DNA from: Piscinibacter sp.
GTDB taxonomy: Bacteria > Pseudomonadota > Gammaproteobacteria > Burkholderiales > Burkholderiaceae_C
Direction of reading: 5' to 3'
NCBI GenBank assembly: GCA_017983795.1
Contig: JAGOAS010000024.1
Coordinates: forward strand, 1-62,758
DNA: 62,758 bases
A model generated the notes under the pieces. That model saw nothing but the letters and a program-made list of their open reading frames with translations. It was not told the DNA's origin and searched no databases. Of this stretch, positions 7,562-17,705 are shown one piece after another. The first letter of the stretch is position 1; the number at the start of each line of letters is the position of its first letter. The translations under genes and the position numbers were made by a program.

Positions 7562-9000
7562 ACACCCTGCCTTCCGGCGCGGCGATCGCACCGCACCCCA
7601 CCCTCTCATCCGCCCGCGCGACGATCAGCGCGGCCACCCACGCCTACGCCTTGCCCGTGCCCACCGACGCGCGCCGCACGCTGGCGCGCGGCTGGCTGTG
7701 GCTGGCGCTGGCCGCGCTGATCGGCTCGGGCCTGTTCTCGGTGCTGCTGGTGCTGTCGCGCACACCGGGGCTGAACAAGCTCTTCCCGGTGGCCGATTTC
7801 TTCCGCGTCGCGCTGGTGGTGCACGTCGATCTCTCGGTGCTGGTGTGGTTCGTCGCGCTCGCCGGCCTGATCTGGAGCCTGCACGGCACGGCGCGCCGCG
7901 GCGCCTGGGGCTGGGCGGCGCTGGGCCTGTGCGGTGCCGGCGCGGCGCTGATGTCGCTGGCGCCCTTCCTCGGCAGCGGCGAGCCCATCATGGCCAACTA
8001 CATCCCGGTGCTCGACGGCGCGCCCTTCCTTGCCGGCCTCGTCGTCTTCGGCGCCGGCGCGGCCCTGCTGGTGCTGCACGGCCTGCTGACGGCACCCAAG
8101 ATCGGCCTCGCCTTCGACGGCGCCGGCGCGCTGCACTTCGGGCTGAATGCCAGCGTGGTGGCCGGCGCGGTGGCGCTGCTCGCCTTCGCCTGGTCGTGGG
8201 CGGTGCTGCCGGCCTCGCTGGCCGGCCGCGCCTACTACGAGATCCTGTTCTGGGGCGGCGGCCACGCGCTGCAGTTCACCTGGACGCTGCTGATGCTGGT
8301 GGGCTGGCTGTGGCTGGCCGGCGCCTGCGGCGCACGAGCGCCGCTCAGCCCGCGCGTCGCGCTGGGCCTGTTCGCGCTGGCGCTGGTGAGCGTGTTCGTC
8401 ACGCCCTATGCCTACCTGGCGCACGACATCGCTTCGGTCGAGCACCGCAACCTGCACACCTGGGGCATGCGCTTCGGCGGCGGGCTGGCCATCGCGCCGA
8501 TCGCGCTCGCCGTGGTGCTGGGCCTGCGCGGCCTCGCACCGCTGGCTCCCGCACAGAAGCCGCTGCGCGCCGCGCTGCTCGCCTCGATGCTGCTGTTCGC
8601 CTCCGGCGGGATGATCGGCGTGTTCATCGCCGGCAGCAACGTGCGCATCCCGGCGCACTATCACGGCTGCATCGTCGGCGTGACGCTGGCGCTGATGGGC
8701 CTCGTCTACCACCTGCTGCCGCGTCTGGGCTACCGCGCCCCCGAGGGGCGCCTCGCGACGCTGCAGCCCACGCTGTACGGCGCCGGCCAGCTGATGCACA
8801 TCCTCGGCCTGGTGTGGTCGGGCGGCTACGGCGTGCAGCGCAAGGTCGCCGGCGCCGAGCAGGTGCTGCGCAGCAGCTCCGAGATCGCCGGCATGGGCCT
8901 GATGGGCCTGGGTGGGCTGATCGCCATCGTCGGCGGCCTGCTGTTCGTGGTGGTGACGATGCGCGCGATGCGCCAGCCGGCCGGGGAGGCGCAGGCATGA
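7558..9000 (+). CDS. Divergent heme-copper subunit I-like protein, apparently missing helix VII histidines
   Basis: This 480-aa polytopic protein is only distantly similar to NorB, cbb3 and oxidase subunit I. It keeps H89 (helix II), H236 in GGGHALQF (helix VI) and H367/H369 in IPAHYHG (helix X), enough for two hemes and one metal ligand. Where NorB has the helix VII pair GHHFYF, this protein reads TPYAYLAHD (about residues 282-290), so two ligands of the second metal seem to be lost. H289, H296 and H300 lie nearby and might substitute. The helix VI tyrosine is also absent. Start and stop overlap neighbours as ATGA. It could be a divergent NO reductase or a non-catalytic electron conduit. Confidence 0.7.
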   Translation: MNTLPSGAAIAPHPTLSSARATISAATHAYALPVPTDARRTLARGWLWLALAALIGSGLFSVLLVLSRTPGLNKLFPVADFFRVALVVHVDLSVLVWFVALAGLIWSLHGTARRGAWGWAALGLCGAGAALMSLAPFLGSGEPIMANYIPVLDGAPFLAGLVVFGAGAALLVLHGLLTAPKIGLAFDGAGALHFGLNASVVAGAVALLAFAWSWAVLPASLAGRAYYEILFWGGGHALQFTWTLLMLVGWLWLAGACGARAPLSPRVALGLFALALVSVFVTPYAYLAHDIASVEHRNLHTWGMRFGGGLAIAPIALAVVLGLRGLAPLAPAQKPLRAALLASMLLFASGGMIGVFIAGSNVRIPAHYHGCIVGVTLALMGLVYHLLPRLGYRAPEGRLATLQPTLYGAGQLMHILGLVWSGGYGVQRKVAGAEQVLRSSSEIAGMGLMGLGGLIAIVGGLLFVVVTMRAMRQPAGEAQA

Positions 9001-10901
9001 AACGATTGCAAGCGGCGCTGCAGTGGCTGTTCCTGCGCGTCGAGGATGTCTTCAACCGTGCCTTCGGTGATCGTCTCAACCCGCTGTACCACCTCGGCGC
9101 GATCACCTTCTTCCTGTTCTGGGTGGTGGCCGGCAGCGGCCTGTACCTCTACGCCTTCTTCGAGACCGGCGTGGCCGACGCGCACGCCTCGGTGGAGGCG
9201 CTGACGCACCACCAGTGGTTCGCCGGCGGCATCCTGCGCAGCCTGCACCGCTACGCCTCCGACGCGATGGTGGTGACCATGCTGCTGCACCTGCTGCGCC
9301 ACTTCGCCTTCGACCGCTTCCGCGGCTTCCGCTGGTTCTCGTGGCTGTCGGGCGTGGCGCTGATCTGGGGCGTGTACGTCAGCGGCATCAACGGCTACAT
9401 GCTGCCCTGGGACCGCCTGGCGCAGTATGTGATCACCGCCAGCTTCGAGTGGATCGACTGGCTGCCCGGCTTCGGCGGCACGCTGATGCGCAACCTGATC
9501 CACCCGAGCAGCATCACCGACCGCTTCTTCTCGCTGCTCGCCTTCATGCACATCGGCATCCCGCTGGTGGTGCTGCTGCTGATGTTCATCCACGTGCAGC
9601 GCGTGCCCAAGGCGCGCACGCATCCGCCGCGCGCCATCATGCTCAGCCTCGGCGGCACGCTGCTGCTGCTGGCGCTGCTGCGCCCGGTGCTGAGCCAGGG
9701 CGGCGCCGCCGACCTCGCCAGCGCGGTGCCGAAGCTGCAGCTCGACTGGTTCTACCTGCCGCTCTTCCCGCTGTTCGACCTCTGGCCCTTCGGCGCGGTG
9801 TGGGCGCTGGTGGTGGCCGGCACGTGGTTGCTCGCCCTGCTGCCCTGGCTGCCGCCGCAGTGGCGGCGCGGCCGCGCCGGCGAGTTCAATCTCACGCTGC
9901 ACCCTTCCACGCAGCCGCTGGCGGTGCGCAGCGGCGAGACCCTGCTCGAAGCCGGCCTGCGCCAGGGCCTGGCGCTGCCCTACGAGTGCCGCAATGGCGG
10001 CTGCGGCGTGTGCATGTGCACGGTGCTGCACGGCACGGTCGATCACGGCATCTACCAGCGCAGCGCGCTGCCCGATGCGCTGCGCGCCCAGGGCAAGACG
10101 CTGATGTGCTGCGCCACGCCGCTGTCGGACGTCGACATCGAAGTCGAGACGATGAGCGAGGCGCGCGCGCCGCTGCCCGTGCACGAGGCGCGCGTGGTGC
10201 GCCTGGACCGTTTCTCCGACGACGTGATCCGCCTGATGCTCGCGCTGCCCGACGGCCAGGACCTGCCCTTCCGCGCCGGCCAGTACATCAACATCGTGCT
10301 CGACGACGGCCAGCGCCGCGCCTTCTCCTTCGCCAACCCGCCGCAGGTGCGCGGCCACATCGAGCTGCACGTGCGGCGCATCCCCGGCGGGCGCTTCACC
10401 GGCCAGGTGTTCACGCACATGAAGGTCGGCGACACGCTGCGCTTCGAGGGCCCGCTGGGCGACTTCACGCTGCGCGAGGGCGAGGCGCCGATCCTGTTCG
10501 TCGCCGGGGCGACCGGCTTCGCGCCGATCAAGAGCATCGTCGAGGACGCCTTCGCGCGCGGCATCACGCGGCCGATGCGCCTGTACTGGGGCGTGCGCAA
10601 GCGCGCCGACCTCTACGCGCTGGATCTGGCCGAGCAGTGGCAGCGCGAGCACAGCAACTTCCACGTCGTGCCGGTGCTCTCCGAGCCCGATCCCGCCGGA
10701 GCCTGGAGCGGCCGCACCGGCCTGGTCCACGAAGCCATGCTGGCCGACTTCCCCGACCTGACGGGCCACGAGGTCTACGTCTGCGGTTCGGTGAAGATGG
10801 TCGAAGCGGCGGTGCCGGCCTTCCTCGCCCAGGGCCTGGGCGAAGGCTTCTGCTTCAGCGACGCGTTCGTGCCTTCGGCGCCGCGGCCGGGCGCGGCTTA
10901 A
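8997..10901 (+). CDS. Fusion: diheme cytochrome b, [2Fe-2S] ferredoxin, FAD/NAD(P)H reductase
   Basis: This 634-aa protein begins with a four-helix cytochrome b module carrying H84/H98 and H185/H199 (two H-x13-H pairs), similar to the fusion at 5515. Residues 296-390 are a plant-type [2Fe-2S] ferredoxin (C331, C336, C339, and C371 or C372). Residues 395-634 are a ferredoxin-NADP reductase-type module with RAFSFA (441-446, flavin), GATGFAP (504-510, pyridine nucleotide) and VYVCGS. The order suggests NAD(P)H to FAD to [2Fe-2S] to hemes b. It overlaps the upstream gene by ATGA and ends the operon. Module identities are clear; electron direction and acceptor are inferred. Confidence 0.85.
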   Translation: MKRLQAALQWLFLRVEDVFNRAFGDRLNPLYHLGAITFFLFWVVAGSGLYLYAFFETGVADAHASVEALTHHQWFAGGILRSLHRYASDAMVVTMLLHLLRHFAFDRFRGFRWFSWLSGVALIWGVYVSGINGYMLPWDRLAQYVITASFEWIDWLPGFGGTLMRNLIHPSSITDRFFSLLAFMHIGIPLVVLLLMFIHVQRVPKARTHPPRAIMLSLGGTLLLLALLRPVLSQGGAADLASAVPKLQLDWFYLPLFPLFDLWPFGAVWALVVAGTWLLALLPWLPPQWRRGRAGEFNLTLHPSTQPLAVRSGETLLEAGLRQGLALPYECRNGGCGVCMCTVLHGTVDHGIYQRSALPDALRAQGKTLMCCATPLSDVDIEVETMSEARAPLPVHEARVVRLDRFSDDVIRLMLALPDGQDLPFRAGQYINIVLDDGQRRAFSFANPPQVRGHIELHVRRIPGGRFTGQVFTHMKVGDTLRFEGPLGDFTLREGEAPILFVAGATGFAPIKSIVEDAFARGITRPMRLYWGVRKRADLYALDLAEQWQREHSNFHVVPVLSEPDPAGAWSGRTGLVHEAMLADFPDLTGHEVYVCGSVKMVEAAVPAFLAQGLGEGFCFSDAFVPSAPRPGAA

Positions 10902-11456
10902 GCTTTCGGCGCGGGCGCGGCGGGCGCGGCCCCGTGGAGGCTCCTGCGGAGTCGGCCGGCTGACGCCGGCTGCCCTGCGCTACTCGTGTCGGGGTCGCGC
11001 CGCCGAACTCGCTACGCTCACTTCGTTCGCTGCGCTCGGACAGCCGCGGCGAGCATGAAAACGAAGCGCGCGTTCCGCGCGCCGACCCCGACACTGCGTT
11101 GCTCGGCGACTCCCAAGTCGCCCCCACAGGGCCGCGCCCGCCGCGCTGAACCGATGATGGCCTGCGAACAAGTGGCATGCCACCTCTGGTTCAGCAAAGG
11201 GCCGTGCGGGCCGTTCGCGGCGCGCCTATGAAGCGCCGAGGAGCACAGGGCTTGCGGCCCGCGCGCGTCAGCGCGCTTCGTGAACTGACTTGCCGCCTCG
11301 TGTTTGAGCGAAACGAACGTCAGTGAGTGCAGCGAGTTAGGCGGCGGGCCGCGAGACCGCGCACCGCAGGGAAGCCGGCGCAGCCGGCCGCTTCATCGAA
11401 GCGCCGCGGGCGGCCCGCTCGGCCCTTTGCCGCTCAAACTCACCCCGGCATCGACC
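10902..11456. other. 555-nt gene-free stretch between the redox operon and ubiT
   Basis: No credible gene is seen. It holds a 12-bp inverted repeat (10986-10997 with 11083-11094), a perfect 12-bp palindrome GTGGCATGCCAC at 11172-11183, and the large hairpin listed at 11195-11429. A motif close to AACTCGCTACGCTCACT at about 11009 recurs in inverted, diverged form near 11320-11337. Because the flanking genes converge here, the stretch may contain a bidirectional terminator. Confidence 0.7.
11195..11429. repeat. Large imperfect hairpin element with 19-bp end arms
   Basis: The ends 11195-11213 and 11411-11429 are inverted copies matching at 18 of 19 positions. Pairing continues inward in patches, for example GCCGCCT near 11292 with AGGCGGC near 11338, so most of the 235 nt can fold on itself. 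It codes for nothing recognisable and lies between convergent genes. It may be a MITE-like remnant or an RNA hairpin. Confidence 0.7.
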
Positions 11457-11924
11457 TCAGTGCGACGCCGCGCGCCGCGGCCACAGCGGGCCGATGGCAT
11501 CGAGGGTGTTCTTGAGCACCAAGCCAAGCTCGGTGTCGCCTTCCATCACCAGCGTGCGCTCGAAGAACATGCGGTCGGGGTCGTCCTCGCCGCGCAGCAG
11601 GCGCAGGTAGCTCGCGCCGGTGGCGGCGATGCGCAGTGCGGTGTCGCCGTCCTCGCCGGCGCTGGCGAAGCCGGCCGGCGTGATGCGCAGGCGCACGCGC
11701 AGGCCGAAGTCGGTGACGGCCAGTTCCACGCAGTGGCCTTCGAGCGCGCGGCGCGCGTCTTCGGGCAGGCGTGGCAGCAGCACGCGGTCGAGCACGCGCG
11801 CGGCGAGCAGCGAGGGCGGCGTCACCGGCAGCCGCTCGACGAGTCCGCGCACGCGCCGGTGCAGCGGCACCAGCAGTTGCGGCAGGCCGGCCGGCACGCC
11901 GCGGTCGAGTGAGGAAGGGTTCAT
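11457..11924 (-). CDS. ubiT: SCP2-domain accessory factor of O2-independent ubiquinone synthesis
   Basis: A 155-aa protein with a single SCP2-type lipid-binding domain matches the UbiT (YhbT) family in size and context. UbiT is a lipid carrier needed with UbiU and UbiV for anaerobic ubiquinone synthesis. The start ATG at 11924 overlaps the ubiV stop (ATGA); an upstream in-frame ATG would add six residues. It is the third gene of ubiU-ubiV-ubiT. The order and overlaps indicate one transcript starting near the Dnr-type box at 14018. Confidence 0.85.
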   Translation of the reverse strand: MNPSSLDRGVPAGLPQLLVPLHRRVRGLVERLPVTPPSLLAARVLDRVLLPRLPEDARRALEGHCVELAVTDFGLRVRLRITPAGFASAGEDGDTALRIAATGASYLRLLRGEDDPDRMFFERTLVMEGDTELGLVLKNTLDAIGPLWPRRAASH

Positions 11925-12874
11925 GCTGCGCTCTCGCTCCATGCCATGCCCGGCGCGCGCCGCGCATAGCCGTTGCTGAACGGCCCCGGCACGCCGAGGC
12001 CGGCCCAGGCGGCGGCGCGCTCACCGGGCGCAGCGCCATCGTTCATCACCGCATCGAAGTCGGCCAGCACCTGGCCGAAGCCCTGCGCGCAGGGCGACAG
12101 GCGCAGCCGCGACACGCCGGCCGCACGCAGCGCCGCGCCGTCGCCGAGCAGGTTCTGCACCGTGGCCGATTGCGTCTGCGTGCCGTTGAGCACCAGGAAG
12201 GGCTGGCCCTCGGAGGACGAGAGCAGCAGCCCGTCGGGGTCGGCGATGCAGCGGAAGCCGCAGTCGTCCTTGGCCACGCGGTGGTGGCGCGCGGTGAAGC
12301 AGCGCGCCGAGAAGGCCAGCGGCAGGCGGCCGAACACCCAGGCCTCGGTGGCGATGGCCTCGCCGGCGCTCGCGCGCACCGGATCGGCCGGCGGGTTGAT
12401 CAGCGCCAGCGCATCGAGCGAGAGCTCCACCGGCGCCACCCAGCGCGAAGCGCCGAGATCGGCATGCTCGACCAGCGCCTCGCGGCTGTAGATGTTGATG
12501 TGCGGCCCCAGCACCAGCGGCACGCGGCCGGCGAGCAGCTGCAGCGCCGAGGCGTCGGCAGCCTCGACCGCGAACTCCTGCTGCTCGGCCTGGCGCTCGA
12601 GCAGGCGCAGGTCGGCCTCGGTCTCGATCAGCGCCTGCGCGGCCAGCACCACGTCCTTGCCGGCGGCGCGCAGCTCGCGGGCCAGCGCCAGCCAGTCTTC
12701 CAGGCGCAGCTCGCGGCGGCGCGCGCAGACGGTCTCGCCGAGCACGATGGTGTCGGCCGGGCTCTCGGCCAGGTCGGCATAGAACTGCAGCAGCGTTTCG
12801 CGCGACCAGTGGTAGAGCAGCGGCCCGACGCTCAGGGCCAGGCGCGGGGATTCGGACATGGTCATCGCATTCAT
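11921..12874 (-). CDS. ubiV: U32-family O2-independent ubiquinone hydroxylation factor UbiV
   Basis: This 317-aa peptidase U32-family protein carries the UbiV cysteine pattern: C50, then ARCFTARHH followed by DDCGFRC (C-x12-C-x3-C, about residues 190-210), which ligates a [4Fe-4S] cluster in the family. With UbiU it hydroxylates the ubiquinone ring without O2. The start overlaps the ubiU stop (ATGA at 12871-12874); shorter starts at internal methionines 4 and 6 are possible. Its place beside nir and nor genes fits a need for ubiquinone during nitrite respiration. Confidence 0.87.
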   Translation of the reverse strand: MNAMTMSESPRLALSVGPLLYHWSRETLLQFYADLAESPADTIVLGETVCARRRELRLEDWLALARELRAAGKDVVLAAQALIETEADLRLLERQAEQQEFAVEAADASALQLLAGRVPLVLGPHINIYSREALVEHADLGASRWVAPVELSLDALALINPPADPVRASAGEAIATEAWVFGRLPLAFSARCFTARHHRVAKDDCGFRCIADPDGLLLSSSEGQPFLVLNGTQTQSATVQNLLGDGAALRAAGVSRLRLSPCAQGFGQVLADFDAVMNDGAAPGERAAAWAGLGVPGPFSNGYARRAPGMAWSESAA

Positions 12875-13887
12875 CGCCACGGGCGGTTGTAGGCGCCGAG
12901 CGTGTGCTGCTGGCCTTCGGCGTGGCGCGCCAGCGTGGCCGACCACTCGGGCTGCACGCTGTAGCGGCCGACGGCGGCAGCGGCCTGGTCGATCGCGGCG
13001 CGCCACACGCGCGTCACCTGCTCGACATAGGCGGCGCTGCGCTGGCGGCCTTCGATCTTGATGGCCTTCACGCCCATGCCGATCAGCTCGGGCAGGATGG
13101 CCAGCGTATTCAGGCTGGTCGGCTCCTCGAGCGCGTAGTCGCGCTCGCCCTGCACGTCGAAGCGGCCCTTGCACAGCGTCGGGTAGCCGCGCGGCTCGTC
13201 GGGCGCATAGCAGTCGATCAGCACGCCGTTCAGGCGCGCCTGCACGCCGGCCGCGCCCTCCTGCCAGCGCACCGCCGAGGGCGGCGAGCACACGCCGGCG
13301 TTGTTGGGCGATTGCCCGGTGGCGTAGGACGACAGCGCGCAGCGCCCCTCCACCATCACGCACAGGCTGCCGAAGCCGAACACCTCGATGTCGACGTCGG
13401 TGTTCCTGATCACGTTGCCGACCTGCTGCAGCGTCAGCACGCGCGGCAGCACGGCGCGCTGGATGCCGTAGCGCTGGCGGTAGAACTCGATGGCGGCATG
13501 GCTGGTCGCCGAGGCCTGCACCGACAGGTGCAGGCGCAGCTGCGGGTGCGTGTCGCGGCAGTAGGCCATCACCGCGGTGTCGGCGACGATCAGCGCGTCG
13601 GCGCCCAGCGCCACCGCCTTGTCGACCGCGCGGCGCCAGGGGCCGGGGTCGCGCGCGTCGGCGAAGGTGTTGAGCGCCATCAAGACCTTGGCGCCGCGCG
13701 CATGCGCGTAGGCCACGCCCTCGCGCACCTGCGCGTCGTCGAAATTGAGCCCGGCGAAGTTGCGCGCGTTGGTCGCGTCCTTCAGCCCGAGGTAGACCGC
13801 GTCGGCGCCGGCGTCCACCGCCGCCTGCAGCGCGCGCAGCGAACCGGCCGGGCACACCAGCTCGGGCCGTGCCCCTTGATCTTTCAT
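12871..13887 (-). CDS. ubiU: U32-family O2-independent ubiquinone hydroxylation factor UbiU
   Basis: A 338-aa U32-family protein with the UbiU cluster cysteines C176, C183, C200 and C239 (LCVMVEGRC, GVC, TLCKGR). It forms a heterodimer with UbiV and performs O2-independent ring hydroxylation. The start is ATG at 13887, preceded by AAGGAACG; a longer frame reaching 14031 would run through the Dnr-type box and is rejected. The promoter region is shared divergently with nirS, about 137 nt from the box centre. Confidence 0.9.
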   Translation of the reverse strand: MKDQGARPELVCPAGSLRALQAAVDAGADAVYLGLKDATNARNFAGLNFDDAQVREGVAYAHARGAKVLMALNTFADARDPGPWRRAVDKAVALGADALIVADTAVMAYCRDTHPQLRLHLSVQASATSHAAIEFYRQRYGIQRAVLPRVLTLQQVGNVIRNTDVDIEVFGFGSLCVMVEGRCALSSYATGQSPNNAGVCSPPSAVRWQEGAAGVQARLNGVLIDCYAPDEPRGYPTLCKGRFDVQGERDYALEEPTSLNTLAILPELIGMGVKAIKIEGRQRSAAYVEQVTRVWRAAIDQAAAAVGRYSVQPEWSATLARHAEGQQHTLGAYNRPWR

Positions 13888-14017
13888 CAGCGTTCCTTCG
13901 CCCTGAGCGAACCGGCGGACTGTAGGCAGATCCGCCACGCCGACTTTGAGGCTCGGCAAACCGGCGCGACTCTCCCGGCACCCGCTGCGCCGGGGGGCGG
14001 AGGGGACACGCGCGGCC

Positions 14018-14031
14018 TTGAACTGGTTCAA
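14018..14031. promoter_or_regulatory. Dnr/FNR-type palindrome between ubiU and nirS
   Basis: TTGAACTGGTTCAA, identical to the site at 1149, lies in the 214-nt divergent gap. Its centre is about 77 nt before the nirS ATG and 137 nt before the ubiU ATG. It can plausibly serve both directions. The candidate binder is the regulator at 30745-31443. Confidence 0.85.
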
Positions 14032-14080
14032 GGACGCACCGCCACCCGCATCAGACGATGCGAGGGCACATCCACCGTAG

Positions 14081-15832
<1,752 letters not shown>

Positions 15833-15847
15833 TCCGGAGGCCGAACC

Positions 15848-16168
15848 GTGAAGACGCAATTCGTGTTCGCGCTCGGCCTGGCGGTGGCTGCGTTCGGGGC
15901 TTCGGCCCCGGCGCAGGCCGCGCCGGATGCGGCAATGGAGAAGGCCGGCTGCCTGGCCTGCCACACCAAGGACAAGAAGCTGGTCGGCCCTTCCTTCAAG
16001 GAGATCGCCGCCAAGTACAAGGGCCAGGACGTGGTGCCCACGCTGATGCAGAAGGTGCGCGCCGGCGGCAAGGGCAACTTCGGCCCGATCCCGATGGCGC
16101 CCAACCCGCCCGAGAAGATCAACGACGCCGACCTCAAGGAAGCCGTCGAGTACATCCTGAAAAACTGA
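15848..16168 (+). CDS. nirM: Periplasmic cytochrome c551-type electron donor
   Basis: This 106-aa class I c-type cytochrome has a signal peptide ending near AQAAP, heme motif CLACH (C35, C38, H39) and the distal methionine M83 in GPIPMAPN. Size and motif match cytochrome c551, the usual donor to NirS. The start is GTG, with GGAGG about 8 nt upstream. It lies directly after nirS. Confidence 0.9.
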   Translation: MKTQFVFALGLAVAAFGASAPAQAAPDAAMEKAGCLACHTKDKKLVGPSFKEIAAKYKGQDVVPTLMQKVRAGGKGNFGPIPMAPNPPEKINDADLKEAVEYILKN

Positions 16169-16180
16169 GGAGACGCAAGA

Positions 16181-16516
16181 ATGCGGCGGTTGTTGTACGC
16201 CCTGGCAGCGGCCGCCGCGCTGCCCGCATCGGCCTCGGCCGATGCCCCCATTCCCGACACGGCGCGCCAGCGTGAGCTGGTGCGCATGGTCCGGCAGGAC
16301 TGCGGTTCCTGCCACGGCATGACGCTCGGCGGCGGGCTGGGCCCCGCGCTGACGCGCGCGGCGCTCGCCGACAAGCCCGTCGAATCGCTCGCGGCCGTCA
16401 TCGAGCACGGCCGCCCCGGCACCCCCATGCCCCCCTGGCGCTCGATGCTGCGCCCGGGCGAATCACGCTGGATCGCCGAACGCCTCGCGGCCGGCTTTCC
16501 CGAGGAATCCCGATGA
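16181..16516 (+). CDS. nirC: Small monoheme cytochrome c, NirC
   Basis: A 111-aa secreted c-type cytochrome with CGSCH (C41, C44, H45) and methionines in GTPMPPW as candidate axial ligands. NirC-type cytochromes can donate electrons to NirS and are implicated in its maturation. Spacing is 12 nt from nirM, and the stop overlaps the nirF ATG (ATGA), so it belongs to the same transcript. Confidence 0.85.
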   Translation: MRRLLYALAAAAALPASASADAPIPDTARQRELVRMVRQDCGSCHGMTLGGGLGPALTRAALADKPVESLAAVIEHGRPGTPMPPWRSMLRPGESRWIAERLAAGFPEESR

Positions 16517-17703
16517 AGCGAGCGCTGTTGCTTCTTCTTTCTTGCGCCGCGCTGCTCGCCGGCTGCGCCACCAACCCCGCCACGTCGGTCGCGTCGCCCA
16601 AGGGCAGCGGGGACCTCGGCGTGGTGATCGAGCGCGCCACCGGCACGCTGGCCATCGTCGACACCAGCGAGCGCCGCGTGCTCGCGGAGGTGCCGGGGCT
16701 GGGCGATCTCTCGCACGCCTCGGTGGTGTTCTCGCGCGACGGCGGCACCGCCTTCGTATTCGGCCGCGACGGCGCGCTCACGCGCGTCAACCTGCTCGCG
16801 CGCCGCATCGAGCAGCGCGTGATGCAGGCCGGCAACTCGATCGGCGGCGCGGTCTCGCAAGACGGCACGCTGGTCGCGGCGCAGAACTACCAGCCCGGCG
16901 GCGTGAAGGTGTTCGACGCGAAGACGCTCGCGCTGGTCGCCGACATCCCGGCCGAATATGCACCGGGCAAGCTCTCGCGCGTGGTCGGCCTGGCCGACCT
17001 GCCGGGGCAGCGCTTCGTCTTCGCGCTCTTCGACGCCGACCAGATCTGGGTCGCCGACCTGGCCGACCCCAAGGCGCCCAAGCTGACCAAGTTCGAGAAC
17101 ATCGGCCGCCAGCCCTACGACGCGCTGGTGACGCCCGACGGACGCCACTACATCGCCGGCCTGTTCGGTGAAGACGGCCTGGCGCTGATCGACCTGTGGG
17201 CCGAGAAGCCGCAGGTGCGCCGCATCCTCGCCGGCTACGGCCGCGGCCAGGAGCCGCTGCCGGTGTTCAAGATGCCGCACCTGCGCGGCTGGGCGGTGGC
17301 CGGGCGCCACGCCTACCTGCCCGCGATCGGCCGCCACGAGGTGCTGGTGGTCGACACCGAGAGCTGGGCCGAGGTCGGCCGCATTCCCGTCGCCGGCCAG
17401 CCGGTGTTCGCGATGGCGCGCCCCGACGGGCGCCAGGTGTGGGTCAACTTCGCCGTGCCCGACTACGACCGCGTGCAGGTGATCGACACCCTCACGCGCC
17501 AGGTGGTGAAGACGCTGGAGCCGGGCAAGGCGGTGCTGCACATGGAATTCACGCCGCGCGGCGAGGCGGTGTGGATCAGCTCGCGCGATGCCAACCGCGT
17601 GTCGGTATTCGATACGCGCAGCTTCGCGACGCTGGCCACGCTGCCGCTCGATGCGCCCAGCGGCGTGTTCTTCACCAGCCGCGCGGCGCGCATGGGGTTC
17701 TGA
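16513..17703 (+). CDS. nirF: Heme d1 biosynthesis lipoprotein NirF
   Basis: This 396-aa beta-propeller protein is required for a late step of heme d1 formation in the periplasm. It begins with a lipoprotein signal whose lipobox is LLAGC (C18). The body resembles the d1 domain of NirS without the cytochrome c domain. It overlaps nirC by 4 nt and is followed by nirDL after 2 nt. Confidence 0.93.
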   Translation: MKRALLLLLSCAALLAGCATNPATSVASPKGSGDLGVVIERATGTLAIVDTSERRVLAEVPGLGDLSHASVVFSRDGGTAFVFGRDGALTRVNLLARRIEQRVMQAGNSIGGAVSQDGTLVAAQNYQPGGVKVFDAKTLALVADIPAEYAPGKLSRVVGLADLPGQRFVFALFDADQIWVADLADPKAPKLTKFENIGRQPYDALVTPDGRHYIAGLFGEDGLALIDLWAEKPQVRRILAGYGRGQEPLPVFKMPHLRGWAVAGRHAYLPAIGRHEVLVVDTESWAEVGRIPVAGQPVFAMARPDGRQVWVNFAVPDYDRVQVIDTLTRQVVKTLEPGKAVLHMEFTPRGEAVWISSRDANRVSVFDTRSFATLATLPLDAPSGVFFTSRAARMGF

Positions 17704-17705
17704 CC

